From Parachlorella kessleri (lineage: Eukaryota; Chlorophyta; Trebouxiophyceae; Chlorellales; Chlorellaceae), in assembly GCA_001598975.1 (NCBI GenBank), contig BBXU01002881.1:1-22738 (forward strand): a stretch of DNA of 22,738 nt. The letters run 5' to 3'. The translations under genes and the position numbers were made by a program. A model generated the notes under the pieces. That model did not search any database. It saw only the letters and a list, made by a program, of their open reading frames with translations, and was not told the DNA's origin. Positions 1 to 9,944 of the stretch are shown here, one piece after another; position 1 is the first letter of the stretch, and each line of letters begins with the position of its first letter.

Positions 1-359
1 GGCGCTGGGCGTGTTCCCTGGGTGTGTGCCTTGTCGAACCGTCCAACAGGACCCACCGCCCCTCAGCCTGTCAGCATAGTTGGGGCAGGCGCAGGCGGCT
101 GGGTGCTGCTAGGCGAGTGTTGGCTCCCCCCCGGTGCCTGTTGTTGGGAGCCTGGGGCACCCGGCCTCCCCATCAATTCTTGTCTTCCAGTCGCTGCCCT
201 GAGCCGCAGCTGCTGCGCACGCTGCGCAAGCCCACCTGGCATGCCCCGCTCAGGCACCCACCCAGCTGGCCGGCATCTGCAGACAACCCCTTGTTCTCAT
301 TGTCAGTGCCGCCTGGTGCCTTAGCGCTGAGTGTCTTCCCTGGCTCTTCTTTCCTGCAG

Positions 360-2526
360 CTGGTGCGCAAGCTGACCAGTGTTCGCCCCAAGACCAAGGG
401 GGTCCTCACGGTCAACCTGAAAAAGTGCACCGGCCTGGAGGTAAGGTGACTCAGCTGGCGGGGGTGGGGGTTCCCCGGCGGGAGTCGGAAGGGCTGGGCG
501 ATGGGTGCTGGCAGGGCTGCGCAGTCAGCCACATGACTGCGCTGACGGCCAGTCTCGTGGGGTGGGCCGAGCTGGAGGGAAAGGGTTGTGGCTGGCAGGG
601 TTTTATGGGGTGAACAAGGGATTGACCACATGCATTTTCTGGTGTCTGGGCCCAGAGTCAAAAAGGAAGCAGCTCAGGCAACCTTTGAGACATTGTACCA
701 GGCTGGAGATGCGCGGGGGCGCCTTGCTCAATAAATAGGGCGTCCATGCCTCCCTCGACGTGAATATGCCCCCCCCTCCCCCCGGGGTGTAATATACGAC
801 CGTGCCCCTCTCCCCCCCTGTCATGTGTGTGCGTCTAGGAGGGCGCCAGCAGCGCACGTGCTGGTGTCGCTGGACATGAATATGCCCCCCCCTCCCCCCG
901 GGGGTGTGTGCGCGCAGGAGGGCGCCAGCAGCTACGTGCTGGTGTCGCTGGACGACGCGGAGTCGCAGGAGCGGCACCAGTTCCAGAGCCCCGTGGTGGT
1001 GGGCGAGTGTAGCCCGCGCTTCGAGTTCAAAAACGACTTTGTCAACGTGTCAGGTGGGTGTGTGCTGTTTAGCAAATCACAGCTCCCAGCTCTTGAGACC
1101 AACAGTGGTCCGCGAGTGGAGCCCGTGTGTCGAGTGCAAGGACGACTTTCCCAATGTGTCGCGTGGGCCCGCCGAGATCCATTCCCGACCAGAGGAGGCG
1201 CTAGCAAGGCCTGCGGGTTTGACGCTCCTCTTGTTGGGAGAACTGCTCTAGGCTGCAATGCCTATCCCTGCATGGTCGCGTCACGCTGCCGCTGCATCGC
1301 ACCCTCGCCCCGCCCTCACCCAATCTCAGGTCTCCCTCCCGGCACCTGAACAAAGGGCCCTGCTGCTTACCCACTTCCCTGCTGCAGCCAAGTCCGTGGT
1401 GCGGTGTGAAGTGTACACCATGCCAGCCAGCGTGACGGGCCGAGTGAGCCGGCTGCTAATGGTGAAAGAGGTGAGCAAGCAACCCCCGATGGCATGGAAG
1501 GGCCCAACCCCCGCCATGCTGACCCCCCTGCCCTGTTTCCTTTTGGTAGGGTGGCAGCTACTGCGAACAGAGACTTGGAGGCAAAATGGATAGACAGGGC
1601 TGGGTGCAAGTGTGCTCATGAGTCTTGTTGTATGGGGAGTACGAGCAACGTGGTGGAATCGGAGGCATTCCACTTGCGCCATGTGCTGCCCTGTCCCGCG
1701 CGCTGTGCCCCGCTGATGGCTGCGGGGTGTGAGTGGGAGCACGCTGTGCCTGCTGTGCCAGCTGCCACGCCAGCTCACCTTGTCTCCTGAGCACGAAAGC
1801 CTACGCTGGTAGGGGTGGTGAGGGGGAGTACGGGCACAACCCACACAGCACTGTCTTGCTCCACGAGATTACAAATATGCTACTAATGATGACAATAGCC
1901 TGCAAGGCACGTGTCGGACCCTTTCTTCCCTTCCAACCCTCTGCGGTGACCCGCAGTGGGGGGCTGGGTGTGGGTAGGCCTGCATGCCAAAGATGCAATG
2001 TGTTGTGGTCACCTTCTGCCACTCCTGGCCATCCCGGATGCTCTGTTTGTTTGCAGCAGCCCGCACTGGTGGGGTATGTGTTCAGGTTACCCTCTGCCAG
2101 GCTTGCCATCCTGTCTGTTTGATGTGTGCAGAAGCCGGCGTTGGTGGGGTATGTGCGCGTGGAGGTGGGGGAGGTGGCCAAGGAGGGGCGAATCAAGGAC
2201 GTCTTCGCCCTGCAAGAGGCCGAGGTGGGTGGAAGGAGATGGTCTGCTCTTGCTTTGTTATTAGTAAGGGTGGCACGTAGTGCGAACGGGGAGGGGACAG
2301 GGCGGAACCGCACTGACATGGCTGGGTGTAAGTTCCTCATGCTAGTGCTTGGTACTTCCCTGTACTCAGGCGAGATAGGGTGAAACGCACTGGCAAGGCT
2401 GGATGCAAGTTCCTTCTGCCACTTGTGTTGTTTCCCTATCTGCAGGCGGGGGAAATGTACCTCACCCTAGAGTGGAATGCCATCGAGTTTAATGAGGACT
2501 CGCTGGAGGAAGAGAATGATGTGTGA
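360..2526 (+). CDS. C2-domain protein, extended-synaptotagmin type (3' part)
   Basis: Five exons join in phase: 360-440, 918-1053, 1388-1470, 2132-2224 and 2446-2526 (TGA). They give 157 C-terminal residues; the N-terminus lies left of the window. All introns are GT-AG. The product reads as one C2 beta-sandwich: strand GVLTVNLKKCTGLE, then YVLVSLDD, SPRFEFKNDFVNVS, VVRCEVY, and GRIKDVFALQEAE before LTLEWNAI. The GRIKDxxALQEA...LTLEW ending is typical of C2 domains in plant synaptotagmins and extended synaptotagmins, which tether the ER to the plasma membrane and bind lipid. The usual loop-1 DPYV is SSYV here, and the loop-3 aspartates after VY are absent, so calcium binding by this domain is doubtful (inference). 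The tail after the domain is acidic (EDSLEEENDV). An N-terminal SMP domain would be expected upstream but cannot be seen. Introns carry decayed copies of exon edges, listed separately. The family call is firm at C2 level and less sure at subfamily level. Confidence 0.8.
839..917 (+). repeat. Tandem copy of exon 918-1053 start within upstream intron
   Basis: The 37 bases at 839-875 repeat the start of the C2-gene exon at 918-953, including the preceding AG, with a period of about 79 bp. The copy has a one-base insertion relative to the exon, so it would be out of frame if spliced in. A C-rich block (GAATATGCCCCCCCCTCCCC) follows it, and a similar block at about 758-783 suggests a third, older unit. 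Confidence 0.85.
1103..1167 (+). repeat. Diverged copy of C2 exon end, possible 57-nt cassette exon
   Basis: This stretch repeats the 3' end of exon 918-1053 (from about 993) at an offset of 110 bp. The exon encodes GECSPRFEFKNDFVNVS and the copy reads REWSPCVECKDDFPNVS in frame without stops. It is preceded by AACAG and followed by GTGGGC. The interval 1106-1162 is 57 nt, is bounded by AG and GT, and keeps the phase-1 reading frame of its neighbours. It could be spliced in, or it may be a fossil duplicate; sequence alone cannot tell. Confidence 0.8.
1552..1631 (+). repeat. Dispersed short repeat, copy 1
   Basis: Member of a family of about 85-100 bp with two conserved blocks: GGGTGGCAG-TAGTGCGAAC near one end, and GACAGGGCTGGGTGCAAGT about 40-45 bases later. 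This copy lies in an intron of the C2 gene. No target-site duplication or open reading frame was recognised. Confidence 0.7.
2008..2155 (+). repeat. 75-bp tandem duplication covering intron end and start of exon 2132-2224
   Basis: Two adjacent units, about 2008-2082 and 2083-2155, share intron sequence, a TGCAG acceptor and the first bases of the exon. The left copy reads CAGCCCGCACTGGTGGGGTA from 2057; the functional exon reads AAGCCGGCGTTGGTGGGGTA from 2132. An older, weaker copy of the same exon start lies at about 1795-1816. The 29-nt left copy would break frame if used as an exon. Confidence 0.85.
2258..2425 (+). repeat. Dispersed short repeat, copy 2 plus partial copy
   Basis: The element at 2258-2343 shows GGGTGGCACGTAGTGCGAAC and then CACTGACATGGCTGGGTG. 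A second partial copy of the distal block follows at about 2368-2425 (CGCACTGGCAAGGCTGGATG). Together they make up most of the C2-gene intron 2225-2445. Confidence 0.7.
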
Positions 2527-2743
2527 GGGGAGATGGGCGAGCGTGCGACTTGGGCAAGGCATCTGTGCACCAGGCGCGGGTGGGATGGCTGAGACCGAAG
2601 AGGCAGGGAGTGTAAGGATGACTCGGCTGCAGGGTGCAGATGATCAGCTCTCAGCAGTGATGTAGCAGTGATGAAGTTGGGACCCAGTAGGGTTTAGGGC
2701 TTGGAGTCGGTAAAAGGTGTATGTAGGCGGGTGAGACAGGTGT

Positions 2744-2840
2744 ATGTATAAGGGTGGCAGGCTGTGCAAACACAGAGCGAGGGGCTAAGTGTACTGACAG
2801 GGGTGGATGCAAGTATGTCCCCAAGTCTTGACTGAGTTCT
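2744..2840 (+). repeat. Dispersed short repeat, copy 3
   Basis: AAGGGTGGCAGGCTGTGCAA is followed by GTACTGACAGGGGTGGATGC. The copy ends with TCTTGACTGAGTTCTGATCC, which is shared in part with copy 4. It lies downstream of the C2 gene stop, probably in its 3' UTR or just beyond. Confidence 0.7.
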
Positions 2841-2862
2841 GATCCGGTAGTTCTCTTCCCAT

Positions 2863-2945
2863 TATTAGCATGGGTGGCAGGTAGTGCGAGTTGGGCTGTA
2901 CGAGCAGGACTGGATGCAGAATGCGCCTGAGTCTTGCCTGAGTTC
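2863..2945 (+). repeat. Dispersed short repeat, copy 4
   Basis: It contains ATGGGTGGCAGGTAGTGCGA, then GCAGGACTGGATGCAGAATG and CTTGCCTGAGTTCTAGT. It is a near-tandem neighbour of copy 3 in the same orientation. Confidence 0.7.
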
Positions 2946-3113
2946 TAGTATGCTCTGACGTGTAAAGGGTACCGATGGGGCTTGGGCTCTGTGGTTTGTG
3001 GCCATGTTTGGTGCATCCCGGCTCCTACACGTTGGTGTTGGTGGCCCCTGGCACTTTGTGGGCACCCACGGCAGCACATGCAGGTGGCTTTACGCTGTTG
3101 CAACCAATCATAT

Positions 3114-3211
3114 TGGACTAGGCTAGGGCCCGTAGTCTGAGCATGCCAGGCTAGGGACCCTAGGGGCCCTAGCCCGAGCATGGACTAGACTAGGGACCCT
3201 AGGGGCCCTCA
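3114..3211. repeat. Palindromic tandem repeat, about 38-bp units
   Basis: The 20-mer CTAGGGACCCTAGGGGCCCT occurs twice, at about 3151 and 3189, each preceded by a GAGCATG-like spacer. A shorter related unit (GACTAGGCTAGGGCCCG) precedes them. Each core is nearly self-complementary, with AGGGACCCT and AGGGGCCCT, and could fold into a hairpin. Confidence 0.75.
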
Positions 3212-3578
3212 GTGAGCCTGCAGCACCAGCCGCCAGGGACAGCCTGTCCCAATTCCCGCCATGTGGCAACAGCAGGAGCACGGCTAAGCCTGCTGAATAA
3301 CGTCACACACCACACACTCGGTCACAAACCACACACTCGACCTCGCTCAGTAGATGAAGCGGATCCGCGGAAGTATGCCTCATGTCAATGATTACCAGGG
3401 TTGACAGGGTTAACAGAGTAGCACCAGGAAGCTACAAAGGTGGCTAAGGAAGCGTTTCAGCATTTTGCCAGGGTGCCACCATGCAAACTAGTAGCACTAG
3501 GAGCAGTAGTATGAGCACATGTTAACAGAAAGACATCCAGCACTGTAAACCCAGGTGGTAACATACGTCATGAACAGT

Positions 3579-3640
3579 ATCAGCCAGACCCAAGTTGATT
3601 ACACCGCAGATCGCACCACCTGCCACCCTTAACAAATACG
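3579..3640 (-). repeat. Dispersed short repeat, inverted partial copy
   Basis: On the minus strand it reads TTAAGGGTGGCAGGTGGTGC, matching the proximal block of the family. The distal block is weak (ACTTGGGTCTGGCTGATACT). Confidence 0.55.
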
Positions 3641-4450
3641 TAAGAAAATTGAAGCCCACTTACACTGCCCCTTGACCCCGTTGCACATGCCCAGGGATAC
3701 TGCACCAGGCTATTATACCCCAACTTGGAAGAGAGAGGAAGGCAGAGTACACAGAATAGCGAAAGAATTAGGCACATGTCAGTGCAGTGAATTCGTTATG
3801 AGCGGAAGCATGGAGAGGGTACACCAGTAAGGCGCTCCTTCTTGTCCGAGAGAGGGTGGAGAGAGAAGGAAGCATAGCCATACCCCCGTCCCAAGGAGAG
3901 AGAGGGGGTCGCTCTCAACCATAAGACGTGGAAGGTTAAGGCAAGGCAGTCAAAGTCAGCCCAAAAATTATAGCAAGCAAACACCCTCAGAGCGTCAGCA
4001 AGACACCAGCAGTGCCCAAAGCAAAACAACTATGTCTAGAGCAGCTACCAAATCTTACAATGCTCGGTACGATACCTGTGTACAAAACCCAAGTGCCGTC
4101 TGAAAACCTCTGTCAAAATTGGCCTCTGCCTAGCTTCAGCCAAGGGATAGCCTGCAACCAGTCCCTGTTTGTCCAGCTGCCTCTCAGTCAAGACAGCAAC
4201 GAAACTCAAGAAGTAACGCCTCAAGGAGCGCTCACATTCCCAGTTGGATGTTGTCAAACGCTGGGCCCTGAGGAACTGCACGGAAAGCCAACCCTACTGC
4301 CATGGGCTTGCTTGCTGCTGCCTTGCTATATGCACATTCTAGTTAGGGTGCTTCCCACCTGGCCAGCGCCCATGGCACATGCGCTCCTGCTGGGACACAG
4401 CCAGTCAAACAGGGGGCAGGCCTGGTCCGAGCAGCCACCCGCGCCATGGG

Positions 4451-4627
4451 CTACTGCTGCTGCTGCTGCTGCTGCTCCTCTGTTGATTGCGGTTGCCGCC
4501 GCTGTAAGGCCGGGCGCTGCTGCTGCTGCTGCTGTTGCTGCTGCTGGACGGCAGCAATGACCTGCCCAAGCAGCGGCCCAGCAGGGCGAGCACTCAAGGT
4601 AGGGAGCAGGCTTCCATGCAGTTGTGG

Positions 4628-4676
<49 letters not shown>

Positions 4677-6128
4677 ATTTCTGGCATGTGCGGAAGCTGC
4701 TGCTGCCGCTGCTGCTGCTGGGCGTGGACTCCTGGTTCCGGCAGCCACGGCTGCCCTGTCCTCACCACTGGCCAGCCCTCCTCCTTGATGGGTGCAAGGC
4801 TGCTGCCCCCACCCCAGCCCCTCAAGCTGCCCGCCCTTGCCCCAGCCGCGAATGGGTGTGGGTGCTGCGGCTCCTGCCTGGCAGGCGGCCATCCCTGCTG
4901 AGGCACCTGTGCTCCTGGCCTGGCTGACAGCAGCTGGGCATACTGCCCCATATCACCCACAAACTGGGAAGCCAGCAGCTGCTCAGCCTGCGAGCCGCCC
5001 TTTGCAGCCAAGCTCAGCCACGCAGCTGTTGCCTGCACGGCTGCCACTGCCCGCTCCACTCCTGGGGCGGTGACGCCGGCCAGTGCCGCCCTTTGTGTGG
5101 ACGACGGATCACTGTGGAAGGCACGGAATTGTTTTGCCTCCTGGGATGCCTGCTGCTGGCCTGCCTCAGGCGCCGCTGGAGCGCTGTGGTAGAATGGCTG
5201 ACTGACGACCGGGCTCACGCCTCGTTCCTGCTGTTCTTGCTGCTGCTGCTGTGGCTGCTGCTGGAAGGGCTGCAGCTGCTGGACAGGCACCATAGGGCGT
5301 GCTTGCCTTTGATGGAGCTGCTGTAGCTGCTGCTGCTGGTACAGCTGCTGCTGTTGCTGGAGATACAGCCATTGCTGCCGCTGCGACGGCTTCAGTTGTG
5401 GCTGCTGCTGCTGGGTGTGAAGTGGAGCACTCAAATCCTGTACTCGGCCCTTCTCCACAATTCGCCACAGCTTGAGCATGCCTGCATCACAAGCAATCTT
5501 GCACGACGGCTTGCTGGCTCGATCTGCTGGCAATCCTCCATTAGCAGTGCTATGAGTTAGATACCAATTGCCTGGCAAGCTGAAAAAACAAGCCAATGAA
5601 AAAGCACGAGAGCACGCATAAGTAGCCAGGCAATGCATGTCCTCAAATCAGTAACATGGGAGTTATAAGGTTTGCGCACAAGAGCCTAGCAAAGCGACCA
5701 GCTGCCAGGACCCTTAGGCAACAGCTCAGACACATTTTACACCCCTGCTTACCCCTAAATGCAGCCAGGTCCCTCTCGGTAGGCAGCAGCAGCCACCAGC
5801 CCGCGCCGCTGTTCCAGAAGTGCAAGCCAAGAGCCTCATCATACGGCAGCGCTGAGCTGTTCAGCTGACGGCAGGCGGTCACAGCCTGCCCGCCGGCGTA
5901 GATGGTTACGCAGACACCACTTGTGCCGCTAGGCCCAGCCTGGGGAGGCAAGCTGGGCGGCTGGGTCTCGGTGCGCTCGAGTGCTGCACTCACTCCCTCT
6001 AGCACCTGGGGCTGACGCTGAGAACCTCCGTGCCCCTGGCTAGCGGCCATATTAAAGGCTAGAACCAGTGTGCCCTCGATAGCTGCGTACTGGGGCACCG
6101 GTCTGGATATGCTTGTTGTGCTGGCCAT
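4451..6128 (-). CDS. Polyglutamine-rich protein of unknown function, 498 aa
   Basis: Two exons on the minus strand, 6128-5753 and 5571-4451 (TAG), join in phase (376 + 1121 nt) across a 181-bp intron with a GTAAGC donor and a GCCAG acceptor. ATG 6128 is the first Met after an in-frame TAG two codons upstream. Residues 1 to about 170 look globular: VCVTIYAGG, YDEALGLHFWNSGAGWWLLL and TERDLAAFRG. The rest is low complexity, with CAG-encoded glutamine runs, including a run of 16 at residues 425-440 and a final run of 7 just before the stop, mixed with Pro and Ala. The N-terminal part faintly recalls WH1/EVH1-type domains (as in DCP1 or FKBP15), but this is a guess and I do not recognise the family. 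Some such proteins are RNA-decay or transcription scaffolds. It is divergent from RRP40, 513 bp away, so a shared promoter region is possible. The gene model is fairly sure; the function is open. Confidence 0.7.
4628..4675 (-). repeat. CAG/CTG microsatellite coding for 16 glutamines
   Basis: Sixteen glutamine codons in a row, nearly all CAG with CAA at the 5' end and near the 3' end. Shorter CAG tracts lie at about 4454-4474, 4519-4550, 4693-4720, 5236-5265 and 5325-5360, all in the polyQ gene. Pure CAG tracts are prone to length change by slippage. Confidence 0.95.
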
Positions 6129-6641
6129 GAGCTAGGCCCCAAGGCCTACCAGCGGCTGTGCCGCCTCGAGGCCTCTGCAAGCAGTTGTACAGGCGGCGCT
6201 TTCGTGCCTGGACTCAGCGCTAATCACATCGGTAAGAGGGAGGTAACAGGCCCACAACGCACCTTGCCTTGTTGTCGGTGGTACTGCCGAAGCCGAGCCC
6301 TCTTGAAGTCCAGCCTGAGAACGAGGGCTTAGTTGTGAACGTGTGCTTGTTGATGTCGTCCCTGAAGTGAAACGGGTGAAGCGCACAAGTGGAGCCGGAA
6401 AGGTGGGGGGCCGCATGTAAAGGTTTGAGCCTCTAGCCGTGCTACGTCGGTTGCGCGAGACGGTCCCCCGTACTCCAAGTATATCTTTTCTCGGAAATAG
6501 CTTAGATCACGCGTCCTGACAGACTGGTCAATCCTTGCTTGCCGGTCTGCGACCGAGACAGCGGGAACACTGCCATACAGGCATGCTGACATCAACATCT
6601 GCTGCATGTATATGTATCTCCATCACTTCATCTGTTTCCGA
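6129..6641. promoter_or_regulatory. Divergent intergenic region, polyQ gene and RRP40
   Basis: 513 bp separate the two start codons, so both 5' UTRs and promoters must lie here unless there are unseen upstream exons. The half nearer RRP40 is more AT-rich. No TATA box or known motif could be assigned with confidence. Confidence 0.5.
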
Positions 6642-9102
6642 ATGGATATACAAAACGAGCCAGCGGTCCTAGGCAAGGTAACACAACCAGCTGTTAGCAT
6701 GCTAACGTCTGATCAGACTTGCGATAGACGTTAATTATATTGTAATTAGACAGTCCGATGTTTTCATGAGCTGTGAGCTAACGTGAGATATGGCACTTCA
6801 GTGCCGCAGGTGGTGTGCCCCGGGGACACTGTGCTCCAGCTCCCTGAGACCGGCGTGGTGCGCATCGCTGGAGGAGTGCTACAGGACGGAGAAAGGCTGG
6901 TGGCTGTCAAGGCAGGCGTGCTGCAGCAGGCCAAGAACGGCCAGGTGCTCTGGGTGCAGAGCCGGCAACGACGGTGAGGCCTTCTGGGTTTGATAGCATG
7001 TAGAGTGCAGCACCCGTGCGACAGACCAGCAGGGTTGGGGTGTTGCGGCCGACGGCACCACGAGGCTCCCTCATATTTAGGTACAGGTGCCTGGCAACAC
7101 TTGTTAGCTAGGCTAGTAGTGTTGACCGCGTCTCGGTATAGCTATCTGTAGCGCCTGGCTGCGAATACCGCACACGGAGGGCGACAGGTAGGGTGGCGGC
7201 AGGCGGCGGTTGCTCGTCAGCGGGGTTGTGATGCATTGATGGCACTCATTGCTGCAGTGATGGGGCTGCATGTGAGCTGGTACAATGAAAAAGCTAAGCG
7301 ACTAGGTGGCTTGCCAGGCTGGTGGGGCCTCCTGCATCCGACTGCCGTGCAGCGGCACGTCTCGACTGAGGACAGGCAGTGGGGATCCATGCAGGTACAT
7401 CCCCTCGGTGGATGACAGTGTGATCGGAGTGGTAACGGACAAGCACTCTGAGAACTTTGATGTGGACATCGGGGGCCCCTTCAAGGCGCTCCTGCCGGTG
7501 CTGGCTTTCGAGGGAGCCACCCGCAGGAACCGCCCCAACCTGCAGGTGTGTGTACGGCACACTGTGTGCGGGGCCACCCCCGCTTCTGGGCTGGCTGCCG
7601 CTGCTGCTGGCAGGGGTGCCTCCCCGCTTGGGCGGTTCTGATGGTTGCTGGGGCCTACCGCAGGCTGGCTGCAGCATGTTTGCCAAGGCAAGGACTAGAC
7701 GTCCAGGCACAGGGCTTTCCCGGGTATGAGAGGTGTGCCAGTGGTGGTGGCTGGGATGGGTTGGTGGAGCCTAATCTCTTCAGATGGGTCCGTATTTGTC
7801 TGTACGTTTGTGATACCTAAGGTTGCATGCTTAAGGTGTCCCTTTAGTGTCCCTTTGGTGTTGCTTGCATCTTATCTCGGCCACACCCTCGCTATGCATG
7901 CCAACTGTGCAGGTCGGAGATTTGGTGTATGCCCGAGTGGAATCCGCCGACAGAGACCTGGAGCCAACACTCACTTGCATGGGTGCTGCCGGCAAGGTGA
8001 GCACAGGTTGGTCCTGCTGGTGGGAGAACTGGTGGGTGATGCAGACCTGGAGCCAACACTCACTTGCATGGATGCTGCCGGCAAGGTGAGCACAAGTTGG
8101 TCCTGCTGGTGAGAGAACTGGTGGGTGATACAGACCTGGGGCCAACCCTTGCCTTGCAATGCTGCTGCCGGCAAGGCAAGCAGTGGCAGATGCTACAGGG
8201 GTGGAGACTGGTGGGTGATAGAGGCCTGGAGCCAACACTTTGCTGCAATGCTGCTGCCGCCAAGGCAAGCAGTGGCAAACACTACAGGGGTGGAGAGTGG
8301 TGTCAGAGGTCTGGTGCCAACGCTGCAAATGGGTGCTGCTGGCAAAGGAGCATTGACACGCCCTACATGACCAGAGACTGTTGCTTACCACATCCGTCCG
8401 GGCAGCCTAGCAGGCATGCGGCTCAGGTCCTTTTACGGAAAAGACGGCACCCTTGCCTGTCGCAGGCCTCTGGCTACGGCCCCCTGAAGGGCGGCTACCT
8501 CGTAGCCGTCGGCACAGCGCTGGCTAGGGACCTGTTGGCACGGCCGCCCCCGGCAGTGCTGCAAGCGCTTGGGCAGTCGCTGCAGTTTGAGCTGGCCATC
8601 GGGCTTAATGGGAGGGTGGGTGCATATGGTGCGGGACATGGTGCCCTCCCCTGTGGGATACCCTCTCCTCACTCACTCCCCCTGCTGTGCCGGTCAAAAT
8701 CTCATATCGATGACTGCTGATGGCACGGCTGGCTGCGCTGTGGGCGAAATTGGGTCGACCGCCCGCTGATGCATCTGGTGCAGATTACCATGAAAGCTGG
8801 CTGCGGGGCGTTCTGAGGGTGATCTAATTGCTGCCTCCTTCCGCTGTGCTCTCTTTGTCCACTGCCGTGTGGTCGCGGCAAATGGTGAGGCAGCACACTT
8901 GGGTCTGGTCTTTTGTTTACGCCAAATTCCGCCCCAGCCACGCAGCCGACGCCTTGGAAGTGCAATTTGGCTGCAGGTGTGGGTGAGCGCAGCCAGCGCT
9001 CTCACCACCATTGTTGTGGCGAGCGCCATCCAAGCCTCAGAGGGCCTCTCGCCAGTGCAAGTGGAGACCATGGTTGCCGCGCTGCTGAAGGCTAAGCGAT
9101 AG
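6642..9102 (+). CDS. RRP40: Exosome complex cap subunit RRP40 (EXOSC3)
   Basis: Six exons join in phase: 6642-6677, 6810-6973, 7395-7545, 7913-7996, 8466-8615 and 8977-9102 (TAG), giving 236 residues, close to the usual 235-275. RRP40 is an RNA-binding cap subunit of the 3'-5' RNA exosome in nucleus and cytoplasm. With RRP4 and CSL4 it sits on the PH-like ring and guides RNA inward. The N-terminal domain begins VVCPGDTVLQLP. The S1 domain runs from RYIPSVDDSVIGVVTDKHS (about residue 67) through FEGATRRNRPNLQVGDLVYA and DLEPTLTC to about residue 145. The KH domain follows, with the diagnostic GLNGRVWV at 191-198. All diagnostic motifs are intact. In-frame ATGs at 6606 and 6612 are possible earlier starts; 6642 gives the most typical length. 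Exon 4 is followed by a tandem array of its own decayed copies. The identification is very sure; the first exon is somewhat less so. Confidence 0.96.
7955..8357 (+). repeat. Five-copy tandem array derived from RRP40 exon 4 and its donor
   Basis: Units start at about 7955 (the real exon end), 8044, 8133, 8223 and 8308, with periods of 89, 89, 90 and 85 bp. Each holds a version of the codons for DLEPTLTCMxAAGK, the exon/donor junction and the start of the intron. Units 1 and 2 differ at about 4 of 89 positions. Units 3-5 are more decayed; in units 3 and 4 the donor GT has become GC (AAGGCAAGC). Unit 2 also keeps a shortened version of the exon start, GTGGGAGAACTGGTG at 8020, so the duplicated block probably began as the whole exon. 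Because 89 is not a multiple of three, use of a later donor would shift the frame. Confidence 0.93.
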
Positions 9103-9944
9103 CAGCGGCATGTGGGAGGACCGATAGCGACATGGAGCGGCAGCCTGGACATCTGTTGTTGTGGCGCACTCCCAGTTTGGTGGTGCGCTGACAGAGCCAG
9201 GCTGGACTCGGCAGTAGGTGTTGGAGTACAAGAACAGCACTAGCAGCTGACAAAGGGGACGGGTGGGCAGTGTTGCTGGGCATGATATTGTCCTAGAAGC
9301 AGCAGCCCTGGGGGAGAGTGGGATTGGGGGCTAATGCAACCGTTGAGCATGACACGGAGCAGCCCTTTGAACATAAACCCCATGCAACGCTCTTAAACAA
9401 TATGCATGACCTGCTGTACAACCGGGTAACTGCAGTGACAGTCAGGGCTAGACCTGCTCTACTCCTCCAGCAGATCCCGTAGTGCAGTGCCTCCTGTACT
9501 AGTTCTACAGCGTCATTGTTGTTGGCTAGGGTTCACCTTGTGTGGTTGATTATTGTCTACGTGGCTCACCAGCTTGTACGGCAGTATGGGGGCCGCCCGT
9601 CTTGCTTTCGACAAACCTTTGTCTTGGGTTCATAAACGTACTTGCTTGCAGTGTATGTTTCCCTGCTTTCGCTCCTTTCTCATGATAGCGAAGGTTTGGG
9701 AACTGTTTCGGTACCATCTGGCATCCAAGCTCACTTACTGAGTGTGCCCACCCTCATCGGCCAGCCGTGGGCCTCGATTTGCCTGAGCTTCTAGCTGGGA
9801 ACTGATTTATGTTGTCGAGCGCCTTACACGCCTATCCATGGTATGATGAGCACTGTCGGCACCATTTCTCCTTTTGACAGTGGCTGATGAACCCCGCGAG
9901 CGCCAGGTGCTGGTGTTTCGCTGTGCAGTACTACAGATGTGGCG
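9103..9944. other. Gene-free stretch after RRP40
   Basis: It presumably holds the RRP40 3' UTR and the promoter of the next gene. No open frame here has the codon bias of the neighbouring genes. An open frame at 9553-9741 is short and unbiased and is not called. Confidence 0.5.

Larger units (their letters stand above)
2527..4450. other. Gene-free stretch between convergent C2 and polyQ genes
   Basis: The two flanking genes converge here, so both 3' UTRs should lie in this stretch. It holds three copies of the dispersed short repeat, a palindromic tandem repeat at 3114-3211 and a short CACACACTCG direct repeat near 3302-3345. A TGTAA at 2611 is a candidate polyadenylation signal for the C2 gene, and a TTACA at about 4055 is one for the polyQ gene on the minus strand; TGTAA is the usual green-algal signal, but both calls are weak. 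Open frames here lack the codon bias of the real genes. Confidence 0.6.

Noticed and set aside
2686..2700. AGGGTTTAGGG, resembling the plant-type telomere repeat
   Set aside because: Only about one and a half units; AAACCCTAG at 21328 is similarly short. Chance is enough.
4012..4560. 182-codon open frame on the plus strand
   Set aside because: It runs antisense through the CAG tracts of the polyQ gene, which give artificial polyalanine; its upstream part has no codon bias.
6790..6993. Open frame beginning at ATG 6790
   Set aside because: It overlaps RRP40 exon 2 in another frame; the VVCPGD frame carries the conserved domain.
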